A program made the position numbers and the translations under genes. From Halomarinibacterium sp034670265 (lineage in GTDB: Bacteria > Bacteroidota > Bacteroidia > Flavobacteriales > Flavobacteriaceae): a DNA stretch of 64,000 nt. Where the stretch lies: NCBI GenBank assembly GCA_034670265.1, contig JAXMNU010000002.1, forward strand, positions 372,001 through 436,000. Direction: 5' to 3'. This document shows, one piece after another, positions 1 to 8,653 of this stretch. The notes below the pieces were generated by a model. The model did not search any database, was not told the origin of the DNA, and saw nothing but the letters and a program-made list of their open reading frames with translations. Position 1 is the stretch's first letter, and the number at the start of each line of letters is the position of its first letter.

Positions 1-378
1 TATAGCGGTGACGAACACAAACCCAATTATGTCATGATTGGTTGGGGAACGCTTCTCTTTAAAGGAACACTCTTAGAGATGTCCATTGAGTTTAAGCTCT
101 TTGGAAGTGACGGAACTCCCTTACGAGCAGTAGCCAAAACTAAATTTAAAGGAACGGTAGAAGACGATCTTCGAGTAGCTAAGGAAAATAACAACTCTCC
201 CGATTTAACACATATTAGAATAGTAAATCAAGGCGACACATTACCGTTAATGACCCACCGAATTTATGGTGATTCAAAATACTATCTCGAGGTTGCTAAA
301 GCCAATAATTTAAGTCAATTCAGAAAATTGGAAGTGGGACAAAAAATCATGTTCCCTCCTATTGAAAAAGTATCCTAA
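1..378 (+). CDS. eCIS tube/hub protein with LysM domain, Afp7-like (5' truncated by window edge)
   Basis: The reading frame is open from base 1, so the true start lies to the left; the ATG at 34 is internal. The visible start YSGDEHKPNYV leading into WGTLLFKG is the conserved core of the contractile-injection-system tube family (CIS_tube, the Afp7 N-terminal domain). The last ~50 residues form a LysM fold (RIVNQGDTLPLMTHRIYGD ... LEVGQKIMFPP). In Afp/PVC particles this protein joins the inner tube to the spike. The stop codon directly abuts the ATG of the spike gene, so the two are co-translated. Assignment rests on motif recognition and on the matching gene order downstream. Confidence 0.85.
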   Translation, partial: YSGDEHKPNYVMIGWGTLLFKGTLLEMSIEFKLFGSDGTPLRAVAKTKFKGTVEDDLRVAKENNNSPDLTHIRIVNQGDTLPLMTHRIYGDSKYYLEVAKANNLSQFRKLEVGQKIMFPPIEKVS

Positions 379-2127
379 ATGAGTGATAATAGCCGAACCA
401 TAGCAACACCACAAAGTGCAGATCTCGCCACCTTTACCGTATTGGTTGAAGGTGAAGAACTTTCGGCTGTATATCAAGTAAAAAATATTACCGTCGAAAA
501 GGAGGTAAACCGAATTCCCTTTGCACAATTAGTGTTTTTTGACGGTGAAGCTTCGGAACAAGACTTCAAATTAAGTAACGAAGATTTACTCATTCCTGGA
601 AAGGAAATTGAAATTAAGGCTGGGTATCATAATGACGAGGAAACCATCTTTAAAGGAATCATCATCAAACACTCGCTAAAGATTCGCGAGAATGCTTCAG
701 TATTGGTGGTCGAGTGTAGAGATAAGGCTGTAAAAATGACCATCGGTAGAAAAAGCAACTACTATTACGAAAGCACCGATGCCGAAATAGCCGAAGAAAT
801 TATTGGCAAATACAGTATTGAAAATGAGGTAGAAAGTACGGACTATGCTCACGCTGAATTGGTTCAGTTTCACTCTTCAGACTGGGATTTTGTAATGACC
901 CGGGCACAAGCCAATGGTAAAATTGCCACGGTAGATAATGGAAAGATTACTATTTCGGCACCAGATTTTTCACAAGAGGAAGTTGAAACGGTTGAGTTTG
1001 GTGCTACACTTTTGAGTTTTGATTCTGAAATAGATGCACGTAATCAATTTGGCACTATCACTTCGTATGGGTGGAATCCAGCAGATCAAGAATTGGTAGA
1101 AACCGAAGCTTCCGACCCCGGTATAGGCCTTAATGGAAATATTGACGCTTCCACCCTTGCCGAAATTATAGGTTTAGAAAATCTAGAATTGAAACACGGT
1201 GGCAATAACAATTCAACATTATTGCAAAGCTGGGGAGATGCTAAGGCATTATTTCAGCAAATGGCAAAAACCCGCGGAACGATAAAATTTCAAGGAATTG
1301 CACTAGCAAAGCCTGGAGTCATGCTTAAGCTCGAAGGTGTTGGAGACCGCTTTAATGGAAAAGTATTTATAAGTGGTGTTCGGCATCAAATAACCGATGG
1401 AAATTGGACAATCGATGCACAATTTGGCTTTAATCCAGAATGGTTTAGTGAAACCTATGACATAAACCAACAACCTGCTGCTGGATTACTTCCTGCCGTA
1501 AATGGATTGCAAATAGGTGTTGTTTCTCAATTAGAAGAGGACCCCAATGGCGAAGAACGAATTTTAGTAAAGTTTCCCATTGTAAACAATTCGGCACAAG
1601 GAATTTGGGCAAGAGTAGCTTCTTTGGATGCAGGTGATAACCGCGGAGCTTTTTTCCGCCCCGAAATTGGGGATGAAGTCATTGTAGGGTTTATAAACGA
1701 CGATCCAAATCACGCCGTGGTTTTAGGTATGCTTCATAGTAGTGCTAAACCAGCTCCAATTGTAGCAAGTGATGACAATCACGAAAAAGGATTTTTTACG
1801 CGTAGTGAAATGAAAATTTTATTCAATGACGAAAAAAAATCTATTGCCATAGAAACCCCTGCAGGAAAGAAAATTACAATGGATGAAGACGCAGGTACAA
1901 TTGTCATTGAAGATGAAAATTCTAATGTATTTACACTCGACAGTAGTGGCGTTGTGATGGAAACTGCAGGAGATTTTTCGATTAAAGCTTCTGGAGATTT
2001 AAACTTGGAAGGAACAAATGTAAACGTAAAAGCCAATGCCCAATTTAAGGCAGAAGGCAGTGCTGGAGCCGAAGTCTCTACAAGTGCTGTAGCTGTAGTA
2101 AAGGGGTCTTTGGTTCAAATAAATTAA
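379..2127 (+). CDS. eCIS spike protein, VgrG/Afp8-like
   Basis: This 582-aa protein has the gp27-gp5 fusion layout of VgrG spikes. Residues 1-350 are hub-like (ring-forming beta domains, including the HSSDWDFVMTRA segment). An OB-fold starts near residue 375 (IGVVSQLEEDPNGEERILV, then GDEVIVGFINDDPNHAVVLG). A C-terminal Gly/Asp-rich beta-helical needle covers about 480-582. The OB-fold block GDEVIVGF(I/L)..DP is a hallmark of VgrG/Afp8. It lies between the LysM protein and the PAAR tip, the order expected for an Afp-type baseplate. It starts right after the preceding stop. No extra effector domain follows the needle. T6SS is unlikely because the neighbours are eCIS-type. Confidence 0.93.
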   Translation: MSDNSRTIATPQSADLATFTVLVEGEELSAVYQVKNITVEKEVNRIPFAQLVFFDGEASEQDFKLSNEDLLIPGKEIEIKAGYHNDEETIFKGIIIKHSLKIRENASVLVVECRDKAVKMTIGRKSNYYYESTDAEIAEEIIGKYSIENEVESTDYAHAELVQFHSSDWDFVMTRAQANGKIATVDNGKITISAPDFSQEEVETVEFGATLLSFDSEIDARNQFGTITSYGWNPADQELVETEASDPGIGLNGNIDASTLAEIIGLENLELKHGGNNNSTLLQSWGDAKALFQQMAKTRGTIKFQGIALAKPGVMLKLEGVGDRFNGKVFISGVRHQITDGNWTIDAQFGFNPEWFSETYDINQQPAAGLLPAVNGLQIGVVSQLEEDPNGEERILVKFPIVNNSAQGIWARVASLDAGDNRGAFFRPEIGDEVIVGFINDDPNHAVVLGMLHSSAKPAPIVASDDNHEKGFFTRSEMKILFNDEKKSIAIETPAGKKITMDEDAGTIVIEDENSNVFTLDSSGVVMETAGDFSIKASGDLNLEGTNVNVKANAQFKAEGSAGAEVSTSAVAVVKGSLVQIN

Positions 2128-2131
2128 AAGT

Positions 2132-2425
2132 ATGGGAGCACCAGCCGCACGAATAAATGATATGCACGTTTGCCCAATGGTAAACCCAGGGGCAGTCCCT
2201 CATGTGGGAGGTCCAATTTTACCTGCCGGTGAACCCACAGTACTCATTGGTGGAATGCCCGCAGCCCGTGTAGGCGATATGGCAACATGCACTGGACCTC
2301 CAGACAGTATTATTATGGGCTCTACTTCAGTATTAATTGGAGGAATGCCCGCCGCAAGATTGGGCGATAGTACGGCGCACGGCGGAACAATTGTACTTGG
2401 AGAATTTACAGTTTTAATAGGATAA
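2132..2425 (+). CDS. PAAR-repeat tip protein
   Basis: 97 aa, with PAAR signatures (MGAPAARINDMHVCP, GGMPAARVGDMATC, GGMPAARLGDSTAHGG). PAAR proteins cap the VgrG-type spike with a sharp cone that usually holds a metal ion through His/Cys; here H12, C14, C52 and H83 are plausible ligands. It has no N- or C-terminal extension, so it is a bare tip and not a fused effector. The gap to the spike gene is 4 bp and to the gp25 gene 2 bp. Confidence 0.95.
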   Translation: MGAPAARINDMHVCPMVNPGAVPHVGGPILPAGEPTVLIGGMPAARVGDMATCTGPPDSIIMGSTSVLIGGMPAARLGDSTAHGGTIVLGEFTVLIG

Positions 2426-2427
2426 TT

Positions 2428-2838
2428 ATGTACGAAACATTAGACTTTTTAGGCAAAGGGTGGAGCTTTCCTCCCCATTTTGACAAGAAAACTGGGGGTG
2501 TTATTATGACCACCGATGTTGAGGATATCAACAAGAGTTTACATATTCTACTTTCCACTCGCTTGGGAGAAAGAATTATGCTTCCAGAATATGGATGCAA
2601 TCTCGAAGAATTGTTGTTTCAACCATTGGACATAACCTTAAAAACGTACATAAAGGATTTAATTAAAACCGCAATTCTATATCACGAACCTAGGATTGAT
2701 GCTAAAAAAATCTCTTTAGATAGCTCGCAAGAACTCGAAGGTATCATTCAAATTGAAATTGAATATTTGGTTAGAATCACCAATTCCAGAGGAAATATGG
2801 TTTTCCCTTTTTACAAAAAAGAAGGTACAGAAATATAA
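2428..2838 (+). CDS. GPW/gp25-family baseplate wedge protein, Afp9-like
   Basis: 136 aa. The central block SLHILLSTRLGERIMLPEYG followed by LEELLFQPLD is the gp25/GPW signature (the LGER-M-P-YG motif), seen in phage T4 gp25, T6SS TssE and Afp9. In contractile systems this protein links the baseplate wedges to the first sheath ring. An internal ATG (IMTTDVED) is an alternative start, but the first ATG gives a 2-bp spacing to the PAAR stop and keeps the usual family length. Confidence 0.93.
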   Translation: MYETLDFLGKGWSFPPHFDKKTGGVIMTTDVEDINKSLHILLSTRLGERIMLPEYGCNLEELLFQPLDITLKTYIKDLIKTAILYHEPRIDAKKISLDSSQELEGIIQIEIEYLVRITNSRGNMVFPFYKKEGTEI

Positions 2839-2841
2839 AGT

Positions 2842-5800
2842 ATGGCAAAAAAATGTGATCATAGTTTTTTAACCCAGCATTCGGGAACCGAACAATCACA
2901 ACGATTAAAGAAAGCGCTATTGCCTTCCAATTTTAATCTGAATGATTTTTCCATAGCCGATTGGATGGAATTTGCTTTCAATTTTGCCAAGGAGGTCAAC
3001 TATTTTGCTAAGACAAGTGACACAACGCCTTCTGGAGATTGGAAGGCATTCTTTGTTGAGAAAGACAATATTGCTGCTTTTGTTTCAGAAATTGAAAAAA
3101 ACAATAACCTCACTCCTCACCTCACTTTGTTTGTTGCATTTCTGAAGCTTTTAGAAATCACGCAAAAGCGTTTTAATAACATTACGGCTCGCCATTTAGA
3201 TTTTTATTATGAAGAAATTCTTCAGATAGAAAAAAGAGAAGCGATTGAAGATCAAGTGCATTTAATCTTTGAATTAGCCAAAAATGTAGAAAAGGCCTTA
3301 GTTGAAGAAGGCTCGCTATTGGAAGCAGGGAAAGATGTTTCAGGAAAAAAAATGCAATATGCACTAAATGAAGAAAAGGTCTTCAACAAAGCAAAAATTG
3401 CTTCATTAAAAAGTGTGTATCATCATCGAAAAACAAACAATCTAAATCCATTAGAAACTCATGGAATTTACGCCGCTCCAGCTATAAATACAAAAGATGG
3501 CCTTGAAGAACCTTTGGAAGAAGGAGATACCTGGCTTCCTTTTGGATTCCCAAGTCATCACAATACAGAATTTATATTGCCAACAGCCAATCTCGGCTTT
3601 GCAATTGCAGCCCCTACCCTTGCCTTAAAGGAAGGGCGACGATTGGTGAAATTGGAATATACATTCAAAAAAAATATTGATTCTTTTAACCTCGCTCAAG
3701 CTTTAGACTGTATCGAAATTTATGCGACAGGAGAAAAAGCTTGGCTAGGACCTTTTAAAGCTTCAGAAAGTATCCAAACTGGTTATACAAGTAGCATTTC
3801 TGGAAAAAAACTAACGTTATCGTTAGAGATCGATAAAACGGAAGAAGCTATTGTAGCCTATAATAAAAAAGTTCATGAAGGAGATTATAATACTAATGAA
3901 CCGCTTTTTATTTTTCAAGTAAATACGGAAGTTTCCAATTATGAAGCGGGTTATCAATTTTACAAAACACTCTTAGAAAAAAAACTAGATAAGGTAAAAA
4001 TCGATGTTAAGGTAGAAGGAGTTACCTCTTTAAATCTTAAAAATGATATTGGAACTTTAGTTTCGGATAAGCCATTCTTTCCATTTGGGACACAACCTGT
4101 GCAACGCTCCTCTTTTTACATGGATTACGATGAATTATTTCAGAAAAAATGGAGCAACTTTACCTTAGATGCTGTTTGGTTAAATACGCCTAATAATTTT
4201 AGGGAACATTATCTTGCTTACAGAAGAGATAATAACAACTTTAATCTTTCGCCACAGTTATACTATCAAACGCTATATCACACATTCGAAAGTACAGGCA
4301 AATACAATCCTGTTACTGGATCTTCAACACTCAAAGTGGCAACTACTGGAGTTAATAATATTTATGTAACAGGTGATGACTATTTTAAAGCAAAAGTTTC
4401 TTTAAAAGATGAAGAAGTTTTAAAGACAGTTAATTCAAATTTTGTATTATTTGAAAAGAACGGAGATATTTTTGAAAGTCATCTTTCTGTAAATAATTCA
4501 AACTATACAACAGGCGAAAATGGTCCTTTAAAGCTTTCTTTAAACCAGTCATTTTTACATAGTGTGTATCCCAAAGTGTATGCATTGGCACTTACAACTG
4601 AAGAAGATACTTTATTACCCAACGAACCTTACACTCCTTTAATTGAAACGATTGAATTAAGCTATTCGGCTTCACAAGAAATCAATTTTAAAAACAATAC
4701 AAAAACTGAAAATATTGATGAAATTCAGTTATTTCATATTCACCCATTTGGACAAGCAGAAACTGAAGATACCTTACTCCCAACCTATTGTAAAGGAGGA
4801 GAACTATATATTGGTTTAGAAAATGCAGAGCAGCTTCAACAGGTAACTATTTTATTTCAGCTTTTGGAAGGAACAGAAAATCCTTTAGCCGAAGCGTATA
4901 CCTTCCCTGAAAAAATTGAGTGGGCTGTTCTTTCAGAAAATACATGGCTTGATCTTGATAGCAATCACTTATTAGGGAACTCAACCAATAATTTCCTAAA
5001 AACCGGTCTTGTGACCGTAACCATCCCGAGGGAGGCAACTAGCCATAACACCCTGCTTCCTTCGGGTTATGTTTGGCTACGAGCAAAAACCAATAAATCT
5101 TTCGATGCATTTTGCGAAGTTCTCAATGTTCATGCACAAGCTAGCACAGCCACTTTTGTAAATCAAGACAACGATCTCTCACATCTCATTAACGGTTTAC
5201 CGGCAAATACCATTAGCAAACTAACCGAGAGAGATGCATTGATTAAAAAAGTGAGTCAGCCTTACAATTCTTTTGGAGGAAAACCAGAAGAATCCAGCGA
5301 GGGTTATTATAAAAGAGTAAGTGAGCGTATTCGTCACAGGGATAGAGCTATAAATCAGTGGGATTATGAGCATCTTATTTTACAGCAATTTACTGATGTT
5401 TATAAAGTAAAGTGTCTTAACCATACCAAAGGAGAAAATTATCACGCACCAGGATATGTAAGCCTTGTGGTGATTCCAGATATTGTAAACAACAATGCTT
5501 TTGATATTTACCAACCTCGACTAAGTACTGCAAAACGAAATGAAATTCAAGAGTACATTAATGAACTCAATACTTTCTTTGTCACTGCCGAAATCATTAA
5601 CCCGGATTACGAAGAAATAGAAATCACTTGTAAAGTGAAATTTCACAAAGGATATGACGAAAATTACTACACAGGGCAATTGGAAGAGGCGATTAAAGAG
5701 TATTTATCCCCTTGGGCATTTGAGGAGACCAATAGCATCAATTTTGGTATCACATTTCATAGAAGTAAGATTATTCAGTATTTGGATCAGCTGGAATATG

Positions 5801-5988
5801 TTGATTTTCTCGAAGATGTTTTAGTTAAGCATCGCAAGAATAGTCTTTCAGTATATGAGGAAAAGGTAAATGTCATTCCAACTAGCCCTAAAGCGATTCT
5901 TGTTTCAGCAAAGAAACATCACGTAACAGCTATCCAATCAAAATGTAGTTCACCAACCCCTAAAAAAACCACGGTATGCCTACCTTAA
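2842..5988 (+). CDS. Baseplate wedge protein, J/gp6-like (Afp11-like)
   Basis: 1048 aa. The C-terminal ~250 residues carry the baseplate-J pattern: YYKRVSERIRHRDRAINQWD, then a VYKVKCLNHT segment and paired alpha/beta wedge domains (VSLVVIPDIV; FVTAEIINPDYEEIEI; YLSPWAF...NFG). The N-terminal two thirds are large beta-rich insertions, as in the long Bacteroidota Afp11 homologues. It would form the baseplate wedge together with the next gene. It ends in a Ser/Thr/Lys/Pro tail that overlaps the next start by 13 bp, suggesting translational coupling. Confidence 0.85.
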   Translation: MAKKCDHSFLTQHSGTEQSQRLKKALLPSNFNLNDFSIADWMEFAFNFAKEVNYFAKTSDTTPSGDWKAFFVEKDNIAAFVSEIEKNNNLTPHLTLFVAFLKLLEITQKRFNNITARHLDFYYEEILQIEKREAIEDQVHLIFELAKNVEKALVEEGSLLEAGKDVSGKKMQYALNEEKVFNKAKIASLKSVYHHRKTNNLNPLETHGIYAAPAINTKDGLEEPLEEGDTWLPFGFPSHHNTEFILPTANLGFAIAAPTLALKEGRRLVKLEYTFKKNIDSFNLAQALDCIEIYATGEKAWLGPFKASESIQTGYTSSISGKKLTLSLEIDKTEEAIVAYNKKVHEGDYNTNEPLFIFQVNTEVSNYEAGYQFYKTLLEKKLDKVKIDVKVEGVTSLNLKNDIGTLVSDKPFFPFGTQPVQRSSFYMDYDELFQKKWSNFTLDAVWLNTPNNFREHYLAYRRDNNNFNLSPQLYYQTLYHTFESTGKYNPVTGSSTLKVATTGVNNIYVTGDDYFKAKVSLKDEEVLKTVNSNFVLFEKNGDIFESHLSVNNSNYTTGENGPLKLSLNQSFLHSVYPKVYALALTTEEDTLLPNEPYTPLIETIELSYSASQEINFKNNTKTENIDEIQLFHIHPFGQAETEDTLLPTYCKGGELYIGLENAEQLQQVTILFQLLEGTENPLAEAYTFPEKIEWAVLSENTWLDLDSNHLLGNSTNNFLKTGLVTVTIPREATSHNTLLPSGYVWLRAKTNKSFDAFCEVLNVHAQASTATFVNQDNDLSHLINGLPANTISKLTERDALIKKVSQPYNSFGGKPEESSEGYYKRVSERIRHRDRAINQWDYEHLILQQFTDVYKVKCLNHTKGENYHAPGYVSLVVIPDIVNNNAFDIYQPRLSTAKRNEIQEYINELNTFFVTAEIINPDYEEIEITCKVKFHKGYDENYYTGQLEEAIKEYLSPWAFEETNSINFGITFHRSKIIQYLDQLEYVDFLEDVLVKHRKNSLSVYEEKVNVIPTSPKAILVSAKKHHVTAIQSKCSSPTPKKTTVCLP

Positions 5989-8642
5989 GCAAACATAAAA
6001 CCATACCAAAAAGCACATCTACGCAAGATGATTTAGACTTTCAATTTCTGAAAAAGAAAGGAATTGAATATATCGAATCCTTGGGTGGGAGTCTTTGGAC
6101 CGATTACAATTCACACGATCCTGGGAAAACCATTTTGGAAGTTTTAAGCTATGCTTTAACCGATTTAGGAAACCGAATCAATCTGCCCGTCGAGGTTCTA
6201 CTTGCGGAAGACAACAATGCAAACGCATTAAAAGAGCAATTTTTAACAGCTGAACATGCGCTGCCTATAAAGCCTATTACTGTCCTTGATTATCGAAAAT
6301 TGTTCATTGATATTCCTGAAATTAAAAATGCTTGGATTAAAAAACACGAAAAAAAGATATATTCCAACTGCAAAGATTTTGAAATGGGTTTTCAACCGTT
6401 TGAAGTCCCCGAAAACAAGCAAAAGTCTTTTGTACTGAATGGATTGTACGATGTATTAATTGAACTTGAAGAGTTGGACGATGAAGAGTTCCCAACTAAA
6501 TCGGATATCGAAAAAGAAACTAAAAGAATAAAAGAGCTGGTTAGAACTACCTACCACGCCAATAGAAATCTTTGCGAGGATATCATTCATATAGAAGAAG
6601 TAAAAGAACATCCCATAAAAGTATGTACTCAAATAGAATTACATCCTGATGCAGATGATGAGTATGTTCATGCATTAGTATTAAAAGCCATCGACGACTA
6701 TTTATCACCCAATCTTCGGTTTTACTCATTGAAAGAAATGCTTGAAAAGGGGTATACCACGGATGAAATTTTTAATGGTCCGCTATTAAGCAATGGATTT
6801 ATCGATTCTGAAGAATTAAAAGAAACCGAGCTTAAAAAAGAAATTCGGTTAAGCGACCTCATTGATATCATCCAAAATATTGAGGGTGTTGATGTCATTC
6901 GAGATATTACAATAGATCATTGCGTTGGTTCGGGAGATGACACCACTGCATGGAATATTTGCGTTCCTGAAGGAAAAAAACCAACTCGTTGTGACAAAAG
7001 TGCCTTCAGTTATTTCAAAGGATTTTTACCACTCAACATTAACCTTACGGAAGTAGAAACCTATTTAGATGAACTTAGAGAAGCAGAAGAGGCAGAAGCT
7101 AATGCAATTGCTTCAGAAAGTAAACTATTGGAACTCCCTGATGCAAATGGACAAACCATTGGAAATTTTTCAACCATTCAAAATGATTTTCCCGAAGTAT
7201 ATGGTGTAGGACAAATTGGAGTACGACCATCGGCTTTAGTAGAGGAGAAAGCTAAAGTGAAACAGCTAAAAGGGTATCTATTATTTTTTGATCAAATTTT
7301 AGCGACCTATTTTGCGCATCTTCAGAAAGTAAAAGAATTATTTGCTGTAAATGGAGAACTTTCGCAAAGCTACTTTACCCAATTGGTGGAAGATGTAAAA
7401 GACCTTCCAGATTTAGTTTCAGCAAACTATACAACCAATGATCATCTAACCAACACATTACTTACAGATGGTTTAGATGACACTATTGTAAGAAGAAATC
7501 AAATTTTAGATCACCTGCTTGCTCGTTTTGCTGAAAACTTTAGCGAGTACGCCTTTTTAATGAAACAACTGTACGGTACCTACACAGACCAAGCGGTTAT
7601 AAAAACGAAAGAACGTTTCCTTAAAGAATATGGCATTATTGGTTGTGAAAGAGGGTTGAGCTTTAATTACTTCAAACAACTCCCAGAAGATCTTTGGGAC
7701 ACTAATAATGTTTCGTCATTTCAAAAGAGGATAGCACTGCTAAGTGGAAACCCAGACTACTCACGAAGGAACTTTAGCGATGATCCACTGGAAATTTACG
7801 AAGAAGTAGATACCGATGGCTATATCGAATATCGCTTCAGATTTAAAGATGGTTCGGGAACTATTTTAGGTTCGGCTAGTAAGCATTACCACACTTTGGC
7901 AAAACTTTACGAAGAAATTTTTGATATAAAAAACTATGGACGTTTTGCCGAACATTATGAAATTAAAACATCGGTTTCTGGTAAGTTTTATTTCAATTTA
8001 ACCAACCCCAACTTTCCAGACCCAAGTGACGAACGACACGTAATTGCTAGAAGGATAGCGTATTACAGTACCGAAGAAAATGCTAAAAAAGCCATTGACA
8101 AAGTGGTTGAATTTATGAATGAGTTACAACCGAATGAAGGTATGTATCTCGTTGAGCATATTTTATTACGCCCAGACGTGACGAAAGAAACAATGAAGAA
8201 GGAATATTTCCTCCCTATTTGTAAGGATAACTGTGAAAGTTGTGAAGGTGTTGACCCTTATTCGTTTCGTGTTTCTATTGTGCTTCCAGGTTGGACCGAG
8301 CGATACAGTAATATTGATTTTAGAAGATTCTTGGAGGATTTAATCCAGAAAGAATTGCCCTCACATATCATGGCAAAAATCTGTTGGATTGGATGGCCTA
8401 AAAGTTATGAAATGAAGGAAGGCGAAGAAAATGAAATGGTTGAAATGGAAGAAGCCTACCACGACTGGTTATTATCCAAAACCAAAAATGGACAAAAACA
8501 ACACAAAGCAAAATTGATGCGTCTCAATAAAATTATTAGCACCCTGCATACTATTTATACACAGGGTAGGCTTCACAATTGTGATGACGAAGACGAACAA
8601 CAAAATATTATTCTGGGTAGAACCAACCTGGGAATCATTTAA
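5976..8642 (+). CDS. Second baseplate wedge protein, Afp12-like
   Basis: 888 aa. The N-terminus contains LWTDYNSHDPGKTILEVLSY, the (W)TDYN-HDPG-T-LE motif that marks wedge proteins of the Afp11/Afp12/gp6-gp7 group. Another clear element is PEVYGVGQIG followed by KGYLLFFDQILATYFAHL, common in Bacteroidota eCIS Afp12 homologues. The C-terminal part has a CKDNCESC cysteine cluster near residues 750-757, unusual for a structural protein. It overlaps the Afp11-like gene by 13 bp and is followed after 11 bp by the 883-aa gene. The exact structural equivalence to Afp12 is inferred from order and size. Confidence 0.8.
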   Translation: MPTLSKHKTIPKSTSTQDDLDFQFLKKKGIEYIESLGGSLWTDYNSHDPGKTILEVLSYALTDLGNRINLPVEVLLAEDNNANALKEQFLTAEHALPIKPITVLDYRKLFIDIPEIKNAWIKKHEKKIYSNCKDFEMGFQPFEVPENKQKSFVLNGLYDVLIELEELDDEEFPTKSDIEKETKRIKELVRTTYHANRNLCEDIIHIEEVKEHPIKVCTQIELHPDADDEYVHALVLKAIDDYLSPNLRFYSLKEMLEKGYTTDEIFNGPLLSNGFIDSEELKETELKKEIRLSDLIDIIQNIEGVDVIRDITIDHCVGSGDDTTAWNICVPEGKKPTRCDKSAFSYFKGFLPLNINLTEVETYLDELREAEEAEANAIASESKLLELPDANGQTIGNFSTIQNDFPEVYGVGQIGVRPSALVEEKAKVKQLKGYLLFFDQILATYFAHLQKVKELFAVNGELSQSYFTQLVEDVKDLPDLVSANYTTNDHLTNTLLTDGLDDTIVRRNQILDHLLARFAENFSEYAFLMKQLYGTYTDQAVIKTKERFLKEYGIIGCERGLSFNYFKQLPEDLWDTNNVSSFQKRIALLSGNPDYSRRNFSDDPLEIYEEVDTDGYIEYRFRFKDGSGTILGSASKHYHTLAKLYEEIFDIKNYGRFAEHYEIKTSVSGKFYFNLTNPNFPDPSDERHVIARRIAYYSTEENAKKAIDKVVEFMNELQPNEGMYLVEHILLRPDVTKETMKKEYFLPICKDNCESCEGVDPYSFRVSIVLPGWTERYSNIDFRRFLEDLIQKELPSHIMAKICWIGWPKSYEMKEGEENEMVEMEEAYHDWLLSKTKNGQKQHKAKLMRLNKIISTLHTIYTQGRLHNCDDEDEQQNIILGRTNLGII

Positions 8643-8653
8643 AGACTACGATT